Shown piece by piece: positions 34,836-43,374 of a stretch of 64,000 bases of DNA. The notes under the pieces are model-generated. The model had not been told where the DNA came from, did not search any database, and saw only the letters and a program-made list of their open reading frames with translations. The stretch is from positions 28,228 to 92,227 of the forward strand of contig CANSKS010000005.1 in assembly GCA_947647615.1 (NCBI GenBank), read 5' to 3'. This stretch comes from an uncultured Neglectibacter sp. (GTDB taxonomy: Bacteria > Bacillota > Clostridia > Oscillospirales > Acutalibacteraceae). Every line of letters starts with the position of its first letter. Position 1 is the first letter of the stretch. The translations under genes were made by a program, and so were the position numbers.

Positions 34836-36479
34836 GTGATAGATATTTTTATTAAATGGAAAAATAAATTGATTGCCCACCTTCCAAAACTGGTGTTGGC
34901 TTTGTTGGTAATTCAGCCTTTCATGGATGTGCTTTCCTACGTTATGACAAAACGGGGCACTACCATCGTTTCCACCCTTCTTCGGTTTTTTATGCTGGGT
35001 TTGGTAGGGCTTTTAGGCTTTGTGATTACCGATAAGAAAAAGCTTTATTTGATCCTGTATGGGGTCATGGCGGGCTTTTGGCTGTTGCATGTGCTCAATG
35101 GCTTTCGTGTGGGGTATATTTCACTGTATGAAGATACCGCGAATTACTTGCGAGTCTTGACCTTGCCGGTCTTTTTGCTTTCTTTCCTCACTTTTTTCCA
35201 AAAAAAAGGGGAGCAACTGCGCAAGCTTACAGCGATTGGTTTTGCTATAAATATGGGCCTTTCCGCCCTTTTTACCGCTCTTCCTTGGACCTTAGTCTAT
35301 TTAGGGCTTGGCGACCCTATTTATACCTACGACAAGCTCTATGTAGGCTTTATGGGCTGGTTTGCCATTCCCAACGCGCAAAGCTGTATTTTGGTACTGC
35401 TGACGCCCTTGACCTTGTTTTTTGCTTACCGGACAAAGAAGCCTGTGGTTTTTTTGTCCGCTAATCTGCTTTGTTTTTTCATGCTTTTTATTACCGGCAC
35501 AAAGCTTACCTACTATTCCGTTTTTCTTATCCCAGTCGCGTATCTTGTGGTGCTGCTTTTGAACCCCGGCCGCCGAAAATCCATTCCCTATATGGCGGTA
35601 CTATTGGGCATTCTTGTCTTGATGGTGGCTTTCCGCCATTATTCTCCTATGCAGATTCGGGAGAGCATGTCTTCCTATTCCCAAGGGCTACTGGGCAACG
35701 AGGTGGAAAAAAGTTTGGCAGAAGCGGACGAAGAAGTAATGGAGGCCATTCAGGAGGGGAAGGTCGAGGAAGAAATAGGGGGAGCTGAAGGTGAAAGCAC
35801 ACCGGAGGAAGCCAGAAAAGAAGCGGCAGAAACCTTGTTTAAGGTGCGTCGCAGCCTGAATGGTATTTATACAGACCCGGAATTGTACGGGAAAATTTTG
35901 GAAGATTTAAACGACCGGTTTGGCGTTTATAATGTAATGGCTTCTTACCACCACACCGCCTATACTTGGCAGCTTTCCGACCTGCGGCTGCGAAGGACAA
36001 ATTATGCGGAACTGGTATGGAGTGAATGTGATTTTTTGACAAAGCTTTTAGGCTTTGAATATAGCCAAATGATCCATAACGGCGTCATTTATGATATGGA
36101 AAACGATTTCCCTTCTATTTACTATAATTGCGGATGGCTGGGGCTGGTTTTGTACCTTTCGTTATTCCTTGGTATCGCCTTTGTGGTGGTACGCGGATTT
36201 TTGCGAGATCCTCTCCATTTTATCACGATGGAGGTGGGGGCAGTGGGTATGACAGTGGTGCTGGCCTTGGCTGCCGCCCAAATTTCGGGTTATGTGTTCC
36301 GCCGTCCTAACGTGGCCATTTATTTGGCAGTTTCCGCCGCGTATTTGTGTTATCTTTCCCGGCAGGTGCCGCCGCCCTCTCGAGAAGAGAATGTTTGGCG
36401 AAAGCTATGGCTGTTTGTTTTGCAAGGGAAAAATAGACTTTCGAAAATGAGGGAACAGAAAAAGCAGGCGAAAGCTTAA
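34836..36479 (+). CDS. O-antigen-ligase-like polytopic membrane protein, copy 2
   Basis: A 547-residue paralogue of the preceding gene with the same order of helices and motifs: LVIQPFMDVLSYVM, GWFAIPNAQSCILVLL, GTKLTYYSVFLI, ENDFPSIYYNCGWLGL and SGYVFRRPNVAIYL. Its central loop is longer and has an acidic insert rich in Glu (about residues 285-330). GTG start with GGGAG about 12 bases upstream. Family ligases use a conserved Arg and His in the large loop; a candidate is the RRSLNGIYTD and ASYHHTAYTW region. Partner glycosyltransferases are not in the window. Confidence 0.7.
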   Translation: MIDIFIKWKNKLIAHLPKLVLALLVIQPFMDVLSYVMTKRGTTIVSTLLRFFMLGLVGLLGFVITDKKKLYLILYGVMAGFWLLHVLNGFRVGYISLYEDTANYLRVLTLPVFLLSFLTFFQKKGEQLRKLTAIGFAINMGLSALFTALPWTLVYLGLGDPIYTYDKLYVGFMGWFAIPNAQSCILVLLTPLTLFFAYRTKKPVVFLSANLLCFFMLFITGTKLTYYSVFLIPVAYLVVLLLNPGRRKSIPYMAVLLGILVLMVAFRHYSPMQIRESMSSYSQGLLGNEVEKSLAEADEEVMEAIQEGKVEEEIGGAEGESTPEEARKEAAETLFKVRRSLNGIYTDPELYGKILEDLNDRFGVYNVMASYHHTAYTWQLSDLRLRRTNYAELVWSECDFLTKLLGFEYSQMIHNGVIYDMENDFPSIYYNCGWLGLVLYLSLFLGIAFVVVRGFLRDPLHFITMEVGAVGMTVVLALAAAQISGYVFRRPNVAIYLAVSAAYLCYLSRQVPPPSREENVWRKLWLFVLQGKNRLSKMREQKKQAKA

Positions 36480-36543
36480 AAAACAGCAAAGAGCTTAAAT
36501 AAAAGAATGACCGGTGGACAAAAACGTTTGGAACAATAAAGGG

Positions 36544-36573
36544 GCGGGGTGTGGCTTTGCTGTGCCCCGCTTT
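36544..36573 (+). terminator. Hairpin after the ligase-like genes
   Basis: GCGGGG (36544-36549) with CCCCGC (36565-36570) and wobble pairs inside, then CTTTC. Moderate terminator. Confidence 0.5.
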
Positions 36574-36626
36574 CGCAAAAGCTGCTACTATTCAAAACGG
36601 TATTCCCGATTTTCGATAAAAAAGAT

Positions 36627-36655
36627 TTGACAAATTTTCCGGAATTCGCTACAAT
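36627..36655 (+). promoter_or_regulatory. Promoter of the TPP riboswitch-thiT unit
   Basis: Perfect TTGACA (36627-36632), 17-base spacer, TACAAT (36650-36655). Confidence 0.85.
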
Positions 36656-36671
36656 AAAGTTGAAAAATGAA

Positions 36672-36775
36672 AGAAGGGGTGCCCGCCGTAAGGCGGCTGA
36701 GAGGAGCTTCGAGCTTAAACCCTTTGCCCTGTTGGGCAGGAACCTGATGCGGATAATACCGACGTAGGAAGCATT
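36672..36775 (+). ncRNA. TPP riboswitch (THI element)
   Basis: The conserved aptamer elements appear in order: GGGGTGCCC, the hairpin CCGCCGTAAGGCGG, CTGAGAGG, ACCCTTT, GAACCTGATGCGGATAATACC and the closing GACGTAGGAA. It binds thiamine pyrophosphate. Position between a strong promoter and thiT, with a terminator just after it, indicates transcriptional control of thiamine uptake. Confidence 0.95.
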
Positions 36776-36852
36776 TCATTATAAAGGAACAGTCTGGATC
36801 GCGGCTGTTTTGTGTACCTGTCTTGGCGCCGGGATGGGAGAAATGTGTTTCT

Positions 36853-36887
36853 ATGTCATTTGGAATTTTATCCAAATGGCATTTTTC
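36853..36887 (+). terminator. Expression-platform terminator of the TPP riboswitch
   Basis: ATGTCATTTGGA (36853-36864) pairs with TCCAAATGGCAT (36871-36882, one G-U), then TTTTT. It would stop transcription before thiT when the ligand is bound. Confidence 0.85.
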
Positions 36888-36922
36888 ATTTTTCAGAATA
36901 CTTGTTGAGAGGAAGAATGGAA

Positions 36923-37564
36923 ATGAACACGAGTCTTTCCAAAAGAACCATGAACCTGGTGCTGGCAGGCATTCTTATCGCCTTAGGCACTGTGCTTTCG
37001 TTTATCAAAATTACCGATATGCCCTATGGAGGCTCCATCACGATTTGCTCCATGCTGCCGGTTATGTTTTTTGCTTACCGGACAGACGTGAAATGGGGCT
37101 TAGGCGCTGGGCTGGTATTCAGTGTGTTACAGCTATTGTTTGGCTTAAACGGACTAAAGGGTATTTCTGGTGTTATGGTGATCGGTTCCATTTTGTTGGA
37201 TTACATTTTGGCTTTTACCGTGCTTGGATTGGCAGGCATCTTCCGGGGAAAACTGAAAAATGACGCCATCGCGTTTACCTTAGGTACTTTAATGGCCGGG
37301 CTATTACGCTACTTTTGCTCTTTCCTATCCGGTTGGCTGCTTTGGAGTCAATTCATGGAGGTGACCGACATGCAAGGGCTTATTGCCAATTTTTTCCCTG
37401 GGCTTTCCGCTCTCACAGGAAACGCGCTGGCCATTATCTATTCCCTTTGCTATAACGGGATTTACATGATTCCCGAAATCGTAGTGACCTCTGTGGTAGG
37501 CGCTATTTTGATGCAGGTGGCGGGAAAATATCTTTTGGAAAAAAAGACAGCGGCCGAGGCCTAA
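36923..37564 (+). CDS. thiT: Energy-coupling-factor thiamine transporter S component ThiT
   Basis: A 213-residue membrane protein with six helices. FIKITDMPYGGSITICSMLPVM and the later LLRYFCSFLSGWLLW and YNGIYMIPEIVVTS match ThiT, which binds thiamine and works with a shared EcfA-EcfA'-EcfT module encoded elsewhere. The TPP riboswitch upstream gives independent support. Two in-frame ATGs (36917 and 36923) follow GAGAGGAAG; the second has the better spacing. A longer reading would run through the terminator. Confidence 0.92.
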   Translation: MNTSLSKRTMNLVLAGILIALGTVLSFIKITDMPYGGSITICSMLPVMFFAYRTDVKWGLGAGLVFSVLQLLFGLNGLKGISGVMVIGSILLDYILAFTVLGLAGIFRGKLKNDAIAFTLGTLMAGLLRYFCSFLSGWLLWSQFMEVTDMQGLIANFFPGLSALTGNALAIIYSLCYNGIYMIPEIVVTSVVGAILMQVAGKYLLEKKTAAEA

Positions 37565-37672
37565 TGGGAATAAAAAAGGCGCTCTTAGCGAAAGCATAAA
37601 CAAGGAAAAACGGGGAAGGCTAAAGCCCGTAGAGTTTAACTTCTACAAATTCTTTTGTTTAAGAGGTGCCTT

Positions 37673-38002
37673 ATGAACAGACTAGAATGTCAGGTAACGA
37701 CCTGCCAGCATTATTGCGACAACCAGTGCTGCCTGCCCGGCATAAAGGTAGACGGCCCGTCCGCCCGGGAAAGCTCCCAAACTTGCTGTTCCTCCTTTGA
37801 GGAGCGTCACAGAAGCGGCGCTGAAAACCTTTCTTCCTGTGGCCGCAATCCTTCGCCGGACAGCGCCATTGACTGCAAGGCCGAAAGCTGTGTTTACAAC
37901 AATCATTGCAAATGTGAAGCTGATTGTGTATGTGTAGGTTGCTGCTGTGGCGATGTGACTTCAAAAAGCGGTACAGAGTGCTGCACTTTCCAGGTTAAGT
38001 AA
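37673..38002 (+). CDS. DUF1540 Cys-rich protein
   Basis: A 109-residue, Cys-rich soluble protein with two DUF1540 units: LECQVTTCQHYCDNQCC at the N-terminus and IDCKAESCVYNNHCKCEADC at the C-terminus, joined by a Ser/Arg/Glu linker. Spacing of Cys and His suggests metal binding. Such proteins are common in spore-forming clostridia and their role is unknown. AAGAGGTG lies six bases before the ATG. Confidence 0.82.
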   Translation: MNRLECQVTTCQHYCDNQCCLPGIKVDGPSARESSQTCCSSFEERHRSGAENLSSCGRNPSPDSAIDCKAESCVYNNHCKCEADCVCVGCCCGDVTSKSGTECCTFQVK

Positions 38003-38035
38003 TTTCACAAATTCTATTGTTTCTCATTTCCCGAG

Positions 38036-38090
38036 AAGAGCTTCTATAAGGGAACGGCTGTTACCGAACCTTATGGGAGCTCTTTCCTTT
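38036..38090 (+). terminator. Terminator after the DUF1540 gene
   Basis: Sixteen-base-pair stem with two G-U pairs (38036-38051 with 38069-38084), then TCCTTTT. The 17-base loop contains a small CGG/CCG pairing. Confidence 0.7.
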
Positions 38091-38138
38091 TGGGAACTGC
38101 CCATCTTTTTTGAAAGTATTGGGAAAGAAAAGATTTTC

Positions 38139-38167
38139 TGGTCAACGGAAGGCTGCTGTGTTAAAAT
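38139..38167 (+). promoter_or_regulatory. Promoter of the HAD phosphatase gene
   Basis: TGGTCA (38139-38144), 17-base spacer ending in TGT, TAAAAT (38162-38167). Confidence 0.5.
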
Positions 38168-38214
38168 ATAACCAAAAAAGGGAAGGCTTTTCCCCGAAAA
38201 AGGCGGGTAATGAT

Positions 38215-39039
38215 ATGGGTATTCGGCTGCTGGCTTTTGATTTGGACGGAACCGCGTTGACAGAGCATAAATTTCTTTCGGAGCGCAACAGACAATCGTT
38301 GCTCCGAGCTGGGGAAAAGGGTGTGCTTGTGACGCCGGCTTCTGGCAGGGTGCTTTCCTTTTTGCCACAGGAAATTTTGGCACTTCCCAATGTAAGATGG
38401 GCGATTACTTCCAATGGAGCCGGAGTCTACCAGATGCCGGAAAAGCGACCGGTCTGGCAAAGCCTTATTTCCATGGAAAGGGCCCGAAAGATCCAGCAAA
38501 TTCTGGAGGATTATCCCATCCACATAGAGTATTACCTGGGCGGAAACGTAGTGACAAAGGCGGGAAGCCTTCAGCGGGCAAAAGAGGAATTAGGCTTTCC
38601 AAAAGAGAAATGGAGCTTGTTGGAAAAAGATTATTCCTTTGTGGCAAGCTTTGAAGAGCTGTTCCAAAAAGAGCTCCCCCCGGAAAAGATCAATTTGCCC
38701 TATTTGCCCACAGCAAAGATGCAGCAGGAACTGTGGAACAGGTTGGAAAACCTAGGGGAACTGAGGCTTACTTCTTCTGCCCCTGACAATATAGAGATCA
38801 ATGCCGCTGCTTCCCATAAGGGCGCCGCTCTTGCGGCTTTGTGCGAAAGGCTGAGCATTGCACCGGAAGAGGTAATGGCGATCGGGGATAACGGCAACGA
38901 TGTAACCATGCTGGAATTTGCGGGGTACTCCGTGGCGGTGGCCGACGGTTCCCCCGAGGCGTTGGCTGTCGCGAAATACCACACTGGGGCCCATACAGAA
39001 GACGGGTTTGCACAAGCTGTGGAAAGATTTGTACTATAA
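38215..39039 (+). CDS. Cof-type HAD-superfamily phosphatase
   Basis: A 274-residue type IIB HAD hydrolase. Motif I is FDLDGTALTEH with the nucleophile Asp at the N-terminus, motif II TPASGR, motif III Lys in AASHKGAAL and motif IV GDNGNDVTML. Cof-like enzymes dephosphorylate sugar phosphates or cofactors; specificity cannot be told. The ATG at 38215 places the HAD motif at residue 8, as usual; an upstream reading passes through the promoter. Confidence 0.88.
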   Translation: MGIRLLAFDLDGTALTEHKFLSERNRQSLLRAGEKGVLVTPASGRVLSFLPQEILALPNVRWAITSNGAGVYQMPEKRPVWQSLISMERARKIQQILEDYPIHIEYYLGGNVVTKAGSLQRAKEELGFPKEKWSLLEKDYSFVASFEELFQKELPPEKINLPYLPTAKMQQELWNRLENLGELRLTSSAPDNIEINAAASHKGAALAALCERLSIAPEEVMAIGDNGNDVTMLEFAGYSVAVADGSPEALAVAKYHTGAHTEDGFAQAVERFVL

Positions 39040-39089
39040 AAGGAAATCCAGGCGAAAAATCTAGAAAGCGCAGGGAGAAAACGTAAAAT

Positions 39090-39122
39090 GAGGACCATAG
39101 TCTATGGCCCTCAAAAATTTTT
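39090..39122. terminator. Bidirectional terminator between HAD and nfnB genes
   Basis: GAGGACCATAG-T-CTATGGCCCTC (39090-39112, one mismatch), with TTTTT on the plus strand side and TTTTA on the minus strand side. Confidence 0.7.
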
Positions 39123-39163
39123 GTATAACAGGCAAAATCCTATGCTGCCTTTTTGAAAATGAT

Positions 39164-40549
39164 TTATTTGGAACGGATGTAGTCATCTATGGCCTTTGCC
39201 GCAGTTTTTCCCGCACCCATAGCCAGGATTACAGTGGCCGCTCCGGTGACGGCATCGCCACCGGCATAGACGGCGGTACGGCTGGTGAGACCGTTTTCGT
39301 CGGCAATAATACCGCCCCATTTTTGAGTCTCTAACCCTTGGGTGGTAGATTTGATCAGCGGGTTGGGGGAAGTGCCAATGGCCATGATGACGCAATCCAC
39401 GTCCAACAGGAATTCCGAGCCTGCCTTTTCCACAGGTCGGCGGCGGCCGGAAGCGTCGGGCTCGCCCAATTCCATTTCCAAACATTCCATTTGGGTCACT
39501 AAGCCATTCTCGTCTCCCAGGATGCGGGTAGGGTTATTCAGTAGCTTGAAGATAATGCCCTCTTCCTTGGCGTGCTCCACTTCCTCGGCTCGGGCGGGAA
39601 GCTCTTCTTCCGAACGGCGGTAAACGATATACACTTCTTCGGCTCCCAGACGCTTAGCACAGCGGGCGGCATCCATGGCCACGTTGCCGCCACCTACCAC
39701 CGCAACTCTTTTGGCGTGCTGAATGGGGGTAGCACTGCCGTCCCGATAGGCCTTCATCAGGTTTACCCGGGTAAGAAACTCATTGGCGGAGTAAACTCCC
39801 TTTAAGTTTTCTCCGGGAATTCCCATGAAACGGGGAAGCCCCGCTCCGGAGCCAATGAAAACGGCTTCAAAGCCCTGCTCCAATAGCTCATCAATGGATA
39901 ACACCTTGCCAATGACCATGTTTGTCTCTATTTTGACGCCTAAGTTCTTTAGGCCCTCAATCTCCTTTTGTACAATAGCTTTTGGAAGCCGGAATTCCGG
40001 AATTCCATACACCAGTACGCCGCCAGCCAAATGCAAAGCCTCAAATACGGTAACTTCATAGCCCATTTTAGCCAGATCACCTGCGCAGGTGAGGCCGGAG
40101 GGGCCGGAGCCGATTATGGCGGCTTTATGCCCGTTGGAGGCGGGTTTTTTCATAGCCTCCTTGCTATGCTCGTTGTGCCAATCGGCCACAAAACGTTCCA
40201 AGCGGCCAATGGCAACCGGTTCTCCTTTGATGCCTCGCACGCATTTGGCTTCGCATTGAGTTTCTTGGGGGCATACCCGGCCGCACACGGCGGGCAGAGA
40301 GCTGGTTCTGGCAATGACCTTATAGGCCGCTTCGAAATTTCGGTTTGCCACCTCCTGGATGAAGGCAGGAATATCGATCTGTACAGGGCAACCGCCGGTA
40401 CAAGGCTTATTTTTACAGTTTAGGCAGCGTTGAGCCTCTTCCACAGCCTGTTCTTCCGTATATCCCAGGGCGACCTCCTGGAAGTTCCTGTTCCGCACCT
40501 CTGGGGCCTGGGAAGGCATTTCCTGTTTTTTTAAGGACATATTTGGCAT
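39164..40549 (-). CDS. nfnB: NADH-dependent ferredoxin:NADP+ oxidoreductase, large subunit NfnB
   Basis: A 461-residue flavoprotein related to the glutamate synthase small subunit. N-terminal Cys motifs CLNCKNKPCTGGCPV and CGRVCPQETQCEAKC bind 4Fe-4S clusters; AAIIGSGPSGLTCAGDLAK binds FAD and VAVVGGGNVAMDAAR binds NADPH. No glutamate synthase large subunit is nearby, while the gene directly upstream is an NfnA-type protein. The pair therefore is the electron-bifurcating transhydrogenase that couples NADH, NADPH and ferredoxin. ATG at 40549 follows AGGAGGTG by eight bases. Confidence 0.88.
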   Translation of the reverse strand: MPNMSLKKQEMPSQAPEVRNRNFQEVALGYTEEQAVEEAQRCLNCKNKPCTGGCPVQIDIPAFIQEVANRNFEAAYKVIARTSSLPAVCGRVCPQETQCEAKCVRGIKGEPVAIGRLERFVADWHNEHSKEAMKKPASNGHKAAIIGSGPSGLTCAGDLAKMGYEVTVFEALHLAGGVLVYGIPEFRLPKAIVQKEIEGLKNLGVKIETNMVIGKVLSIDELLEQGFEAVFIGSGAGLPRFMGIPGENLKGVYSANEFLTRVNLMKAYRDGSATPIQHAKRVAVVGGGNVAMDAARCAKRLGAEEVYIVYRRSEEELPARAEEVEHAKEEGIIFKLLNNPTRILGDENGLVTQMECLEMELGEPDASGRRRPVEKAGSEFLLDVDCVIMAIGTSPNPLIKSTTQGLETQKWGGIIADENGLTSRTAVYAGGDAVTGAATVILAMGAGKTAAKAIDDYIRSK

Positions 40550-40550
40550 T

Positions 40551-41393
40551 TCAGCGCACCTCCTGTTGGAATAAACGGCAGGCCTCTTCGTGAGCCTGGC
40601 GCTCGAAAGGACGGTATAGGGAAGAACGGGCAATGGCCTCTTCGAAATCTACCTCAAAGCCGTCGAAATCGGGCCCGTCTACACAGGCAAATTTTGTCTT
40701 TCCGCCCACTGTCAACCGGCAGCCGCCGCACATGCCGGTGCCGTCGATCATAATGGGGTTCATGCTCACTACGGTTTTTACTCCATATTTTTTCGTGAGC
40801 TCCACCACGAATTTCATCATAACCAAAGGCCCAATGGCAATCACTTCGTCATATTGGTTCCCTTCGTCTAAAAGGGCCTGCAAGGCGTTGGTCACAAGGC
40901 CCTTTTCGCCATAGCTGCCGTCATCTGTCATAATTTTCAGCTTCTGGCTTACAGCCCGAAACTGTTCTTCCAAGATCACCAGATCTTTGTTCCGGAAACC
41001 GGCAATGGTGTGTACTTCGGTTCCCTGCTGGCAGAGCTTTTTAGCAATGGGGTAGGCAATAGCACATCCTACGCCGCCTCCGACTACAGCCACCTTTTTT
41101 AGTCCCTCAACCTGAGAGGGGGTGCCCAAGGGGCCTACAAAATCCTGCAAGCTCTCGCCTTCTTCCAGGCGGTTCAGTTTTTCCGTAGTGGCACCCACAA
41201 TTTGGAAGATAATGGTGACAGTTCCCTTGGCCCGGTCAAAATCTGCTACGGTAAGGGGAATCCGCTCGCCCTGTTCTTCTACCCGCAAAATAATAAATTG
41301 GCCGGGCTCAGCCTTTTTAGCAATCAAAGGCGCTTCAATTTCCATTAAAGTCACAGTTGGGTTCAGCACCTGCTTTTTCACAATTCGATACAT
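40551..41393 (-). CDS. nfnA: Ferredoxin:NADP+ oxidoreductase, small subunit NfnA
   Basis: A 280-residue protein of the dihydroorotate dehydrogenase electron-transfer (PyrK/NfnA) family. An N-terminal FAD-binding barrel (PGQFIILRVEEQGERIPLTVAD) is followed by an NAD-binding domain (KKVAVVGGGVGCAIAYPIAKKL) and a 2Fe-2S Cys cluster in GTGMCGGCRLTVGGKTKFACVDGP. Its stop is one base from the nfnB start. PyrK is the alternative, but no pyrD is present. The start is ATG at 41393; an upstream extension crosses the promoter. Confidence 0.9.
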   Translation of the reverse strand: MYRIVKKQVLNPTVTLMEIEAPLIAKKAEPGQFIILRVEEQGERIPLTVADFDRAKGTVTIIFQIVGATTEKLNRLEEGESLQDFVGPLGTPSQVEGLKKVAVVGGGVGCAIAYPIAKKLCQQGTEVHTIAGFRNKDLVILEEQFRAVSQKLKIMTDDGSYGEKGLVTNALQALLDEGNQYDEVIAIGPLVMMKFVVELTKKYGVKTVVSMNPIMIDGTGMCGGCRLTVGGKTKFACVDGPDFDGFEVDFEEAIARSSLYRPFERQAHEEACRLFQQEVR

Positions 41394-41432
41394 GGATATA
41401 TACTCACTTCCATCTTTTAGTTTACTTTTAGT

Positions 41433-41461
41433 ATTATAGCAATGGAAGCGCAAAAAAACAA
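41433..41461 (-). promoter_or_regulatory. Promoter of nfnAB
   Basis: On the minus strand: TTGTTT (plus 41456-41461), 17-base spacer ending in TGC, TATAAT (plus 41433-41438). An extended -10 type. Confidence 0.65.
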
Positions 41462-41618
41462 CAAAAAATGTATGGTAATTGCAAGCGCGGCTGTCCGAAA
41501 CTAGAAATGGCGGCTCTAAAGGAGCAGGATAAATAAAAACCTGTGGTATGCTGTAAGATTTCAGGTCAAAAGCTGTGTATTTTGGTGAGGGCACAGAAAA
41601 GAGAGGAGGGGGGAATTC

Positions 41619-42179
41619 GTGGAGGATGTTCAAATTGTCCAGTTATATTGGGAACGGGACCAGCAGGCGATTTTGGCCACTTCCGAAAAATACGGGAACT
41701 ACTGCGCTTCCATTGCCAAAAATATTTTGGGCAGTTCGCAGGATGCGGAGGAGTGTGTCAACGATACTTATTTGGGTGCGTGGAACGCCATGCCGCCCCA
41801 TAGGCCCAGCCTGCTTCCGGCGTTTCTGGGGAAGATCACCAGAAATTTATCGATTAACAGGTATAAACACAATACTGCCGAAAAACGAGGGGGTGGTGAG
41901 ACGGCGGCTGTGCTGGAAGAGATGGCGGAGCTGGTGTCGGGTACCGGTAGCGTGGAACAGGAAAGTGATCGCCGGGAACTTTTAGAGGCCATTGATGAAT
42001 TTTTGAAAAGGCTCCCGCCTGAAAAAAGGAAGATCTTTGTTTGCCGCTATTGGTATTTTGACAGTGTGGCCCGCATTGCCTCCCGCTTCGGAAAAACAGA
42101 AAACCAAATTTCGGTGACGCTTCACCGCCTGCGCGGGAAATTGCGTGTCTGCCTTTTGGAAAGGGGTTTTGGATTGTGA
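41619..42179 (+). CDS. ECF-type RNA polymerase sigma factor
   Basis: A 186-residue sigma-70 family protein. Region 2 (NYCASIAKNILGSSQDAEECVNDTYLGAWN) binds core polymerase and the -10 element; region 4 (LPPEKRKIFVCRYWYFDSVARIASRFGKTENQISVTLHRLRGKLR) forms the helix-turn-helix for the -35. GTG start with a G-rich site upstream. It overlaps the next gene (GTGA), which encodes a membrane protein, the usual layout of an ECF sigma factor with a membrane-bound control protein. Confidence 0.88.
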   Translation: MEDVQIVQLYWERDQQAILATSEKYGNYCASIAKNILGSSQDAEECVNDTYLGAWNAMPPHRPSLLPAFLGKITRNLSINRYKHNTAEKRGGGETAAVLEEMAELVSGTGSVEQESDRRELLEAIDEFLKRLPPEKRKIFVCRYWYFDSVARIASRFGKTENQISVTLHRLRGKLRVCLLERGFGL

Positions 42180-43201
42180 AAAAAGAGGAATTTTGTGAGC
42201 TCTTCGGTGAAATCCGTCAGGAATATATCAGCGAGGCTGTAAAGCCGGAAAAAAAGAAAAGTCTCTTATGGCTCAAGTGGGGGGCGGCGGCCGCGTGCTT
42301 GTGCCTGGTAGCTGTGGGGCTGTTCTGTTATAAGTTGGAACATCCCTACCCGGTAAGAGAAATTGCCATTTCTCATGAATCGGACGGCCCGTTTGCGGAT
42401 TATTCCGAAATACCACGCTGGGAAGAACAGGAGATTTACCGGCAATATGGTACAATTCCCCTGAATGGCACAACTTATCACGCGCAAAAGACAGTGGTTC
42501 CAAAAGAACAGGTAGAAAAAGAATTGGTTCCGGTTACTGCAGAGGGTTGGGATGTCTACGCAGAGGAAGCGGGAGAAGAGGCCAACCGGTATTGCGGTGC
42601 CGTCCTGTATAAGATCTCCGGCCTGTGGGAAGGATGCGCGGTAGCCGTTCAATATGAGGGCACAGAAGCGTACTATTCCGCGGTCAACGACAGCTACCGC
42701 CCGGAAACTCTGGGGCAGTTTTTGGAAGACCTGGACTTGAAAAGGAACTTGGTCGTCAACTTCGCCGGATACCATATGGAAAAGCCCATTTCCGGCCAAT
42801 GGGCCGAAATCCGCTTCGAAAATATCGGCAAAGAGAAAGTCATGGAAATGCTGCTTTCTGCCCCGGAGGCAAAGAATGTGTTCAGCGATTCGGAATGGGA
42901 CGATCTTCCGCTTATCAGCCTTTCCGTATCGGTACCCATTTTGGGTTGTGAGAACCTAAGCCTTGGCGTCTATGAAAACGGGTATCTGATAACGAATCTT
43001 TTAGATACCGGAAAAAAGTTTTATATTGGGGAAGAAAACACAAAAGCCTTTCTCCGTTATGTATTTCGGGAATGCCAAGGTTATGAAATTGCTTATGTAG
43101 ACTTTGAACAGGAAATTCAGGGATCCCTGGCAGAAGAAAGTAAGTCGGGTGAAAGCTTTCCGGCAGAATGTCCGTCCAGTGAGAGCCTTGCAGCCGAATA
43201 A
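42176..43201 (+). CDS. Bitopic membrane protein, probable anti-sigma partner
   Basis: A 341-residue protein with a 30-residue cytoplasmic N-terminus (KKEEFCELFGEIRQEYISEA), one membrane helix at about 34-53 and a large extracytoplasmic domain that I cannot place. The C-terminus ends in a Ser/Glu-rich tail. The N-terminal segment is short for a classic zinc anti-sigma domain, but gene overlap with the sigma factor and topology support a regulatory pair. It may sense an envelope signal. Confidence 0.6.
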   Translation: MKKEEFCELFGEIRQEYISEAVKPEKKKSLLWLKWGAAAACLCLVAVGLFCYKLEHPYPVREIAISHESDGPFADYSEIPRWEEQEIYRQYGTIPLNGTTYHAQKTVVPKEQVEKELVPVTAEGWDVYAEEAGEEANRYCGAVLYKISGLWEGCAVAVQYEGTEAYYSAVNDSYRPETLGQFLEDLDLKRNLVVNFAGYHMEKPISGQWAEIRFENIGKEKVMEMLLSAPEAKNVFSDSEWDDLPLISLSVSVPILGCENLSLGVYENGYLITNLLDTGKKFYIGEENTKAFLRYVFRECQGYEIAYVDFEQEIQGSLAEESKSGESFPAECPSSESLAAE

Positions 43202-43263
43202 GAGAAAAGCAGCTTTGCGCTTATTGCCGAAATCGTCCATTTCAGGAATGGTACAAATTCTAT

Positions 43264-43292
43264 TTGATTCTTTCCTTCCAATGCGCTATACT
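43264..43292 (+). promoter_or_regulatory. Promoter of the leader peptide-CD3324 unit
   Basis: TTGATT (43264-43269), 17-base spacer, TATACT (43287-43292). Confidence 0.7.
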
Positions 43293-43332
43293 TATCTCAG
43301 TTTTATTTACTCATACGGTAGGAGGTTTTTCC

Positions 43333-43374
43333 ATGCAAATCATGGCCGCAGATTGCTTGCTCCATGCAGAGTAG
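43333..43374 (+). CDS. Candidate 13-residue leader peptide
   Basis: MQIMAADCLLHAE, preceded by the strong site TAGGAGG eight bases from its ATG and by a good promoter about 40 bases upstream. Its last codons form the left arm of a perfect 13-base-pair hairpin. Peptide sequence itself has no recognised family; the case rests on arrangement. It could work as a translation-attenuation leader for the regulator gene downstream. Confidence 0.5.
   Translation: MQIMAADCLLHAE

Noticed and set aside
39164..40549. Glutamate synthase small subunit (gltD)
   Set aside because: No large subunit nearby and an NfnA-type partner is directly upstream.
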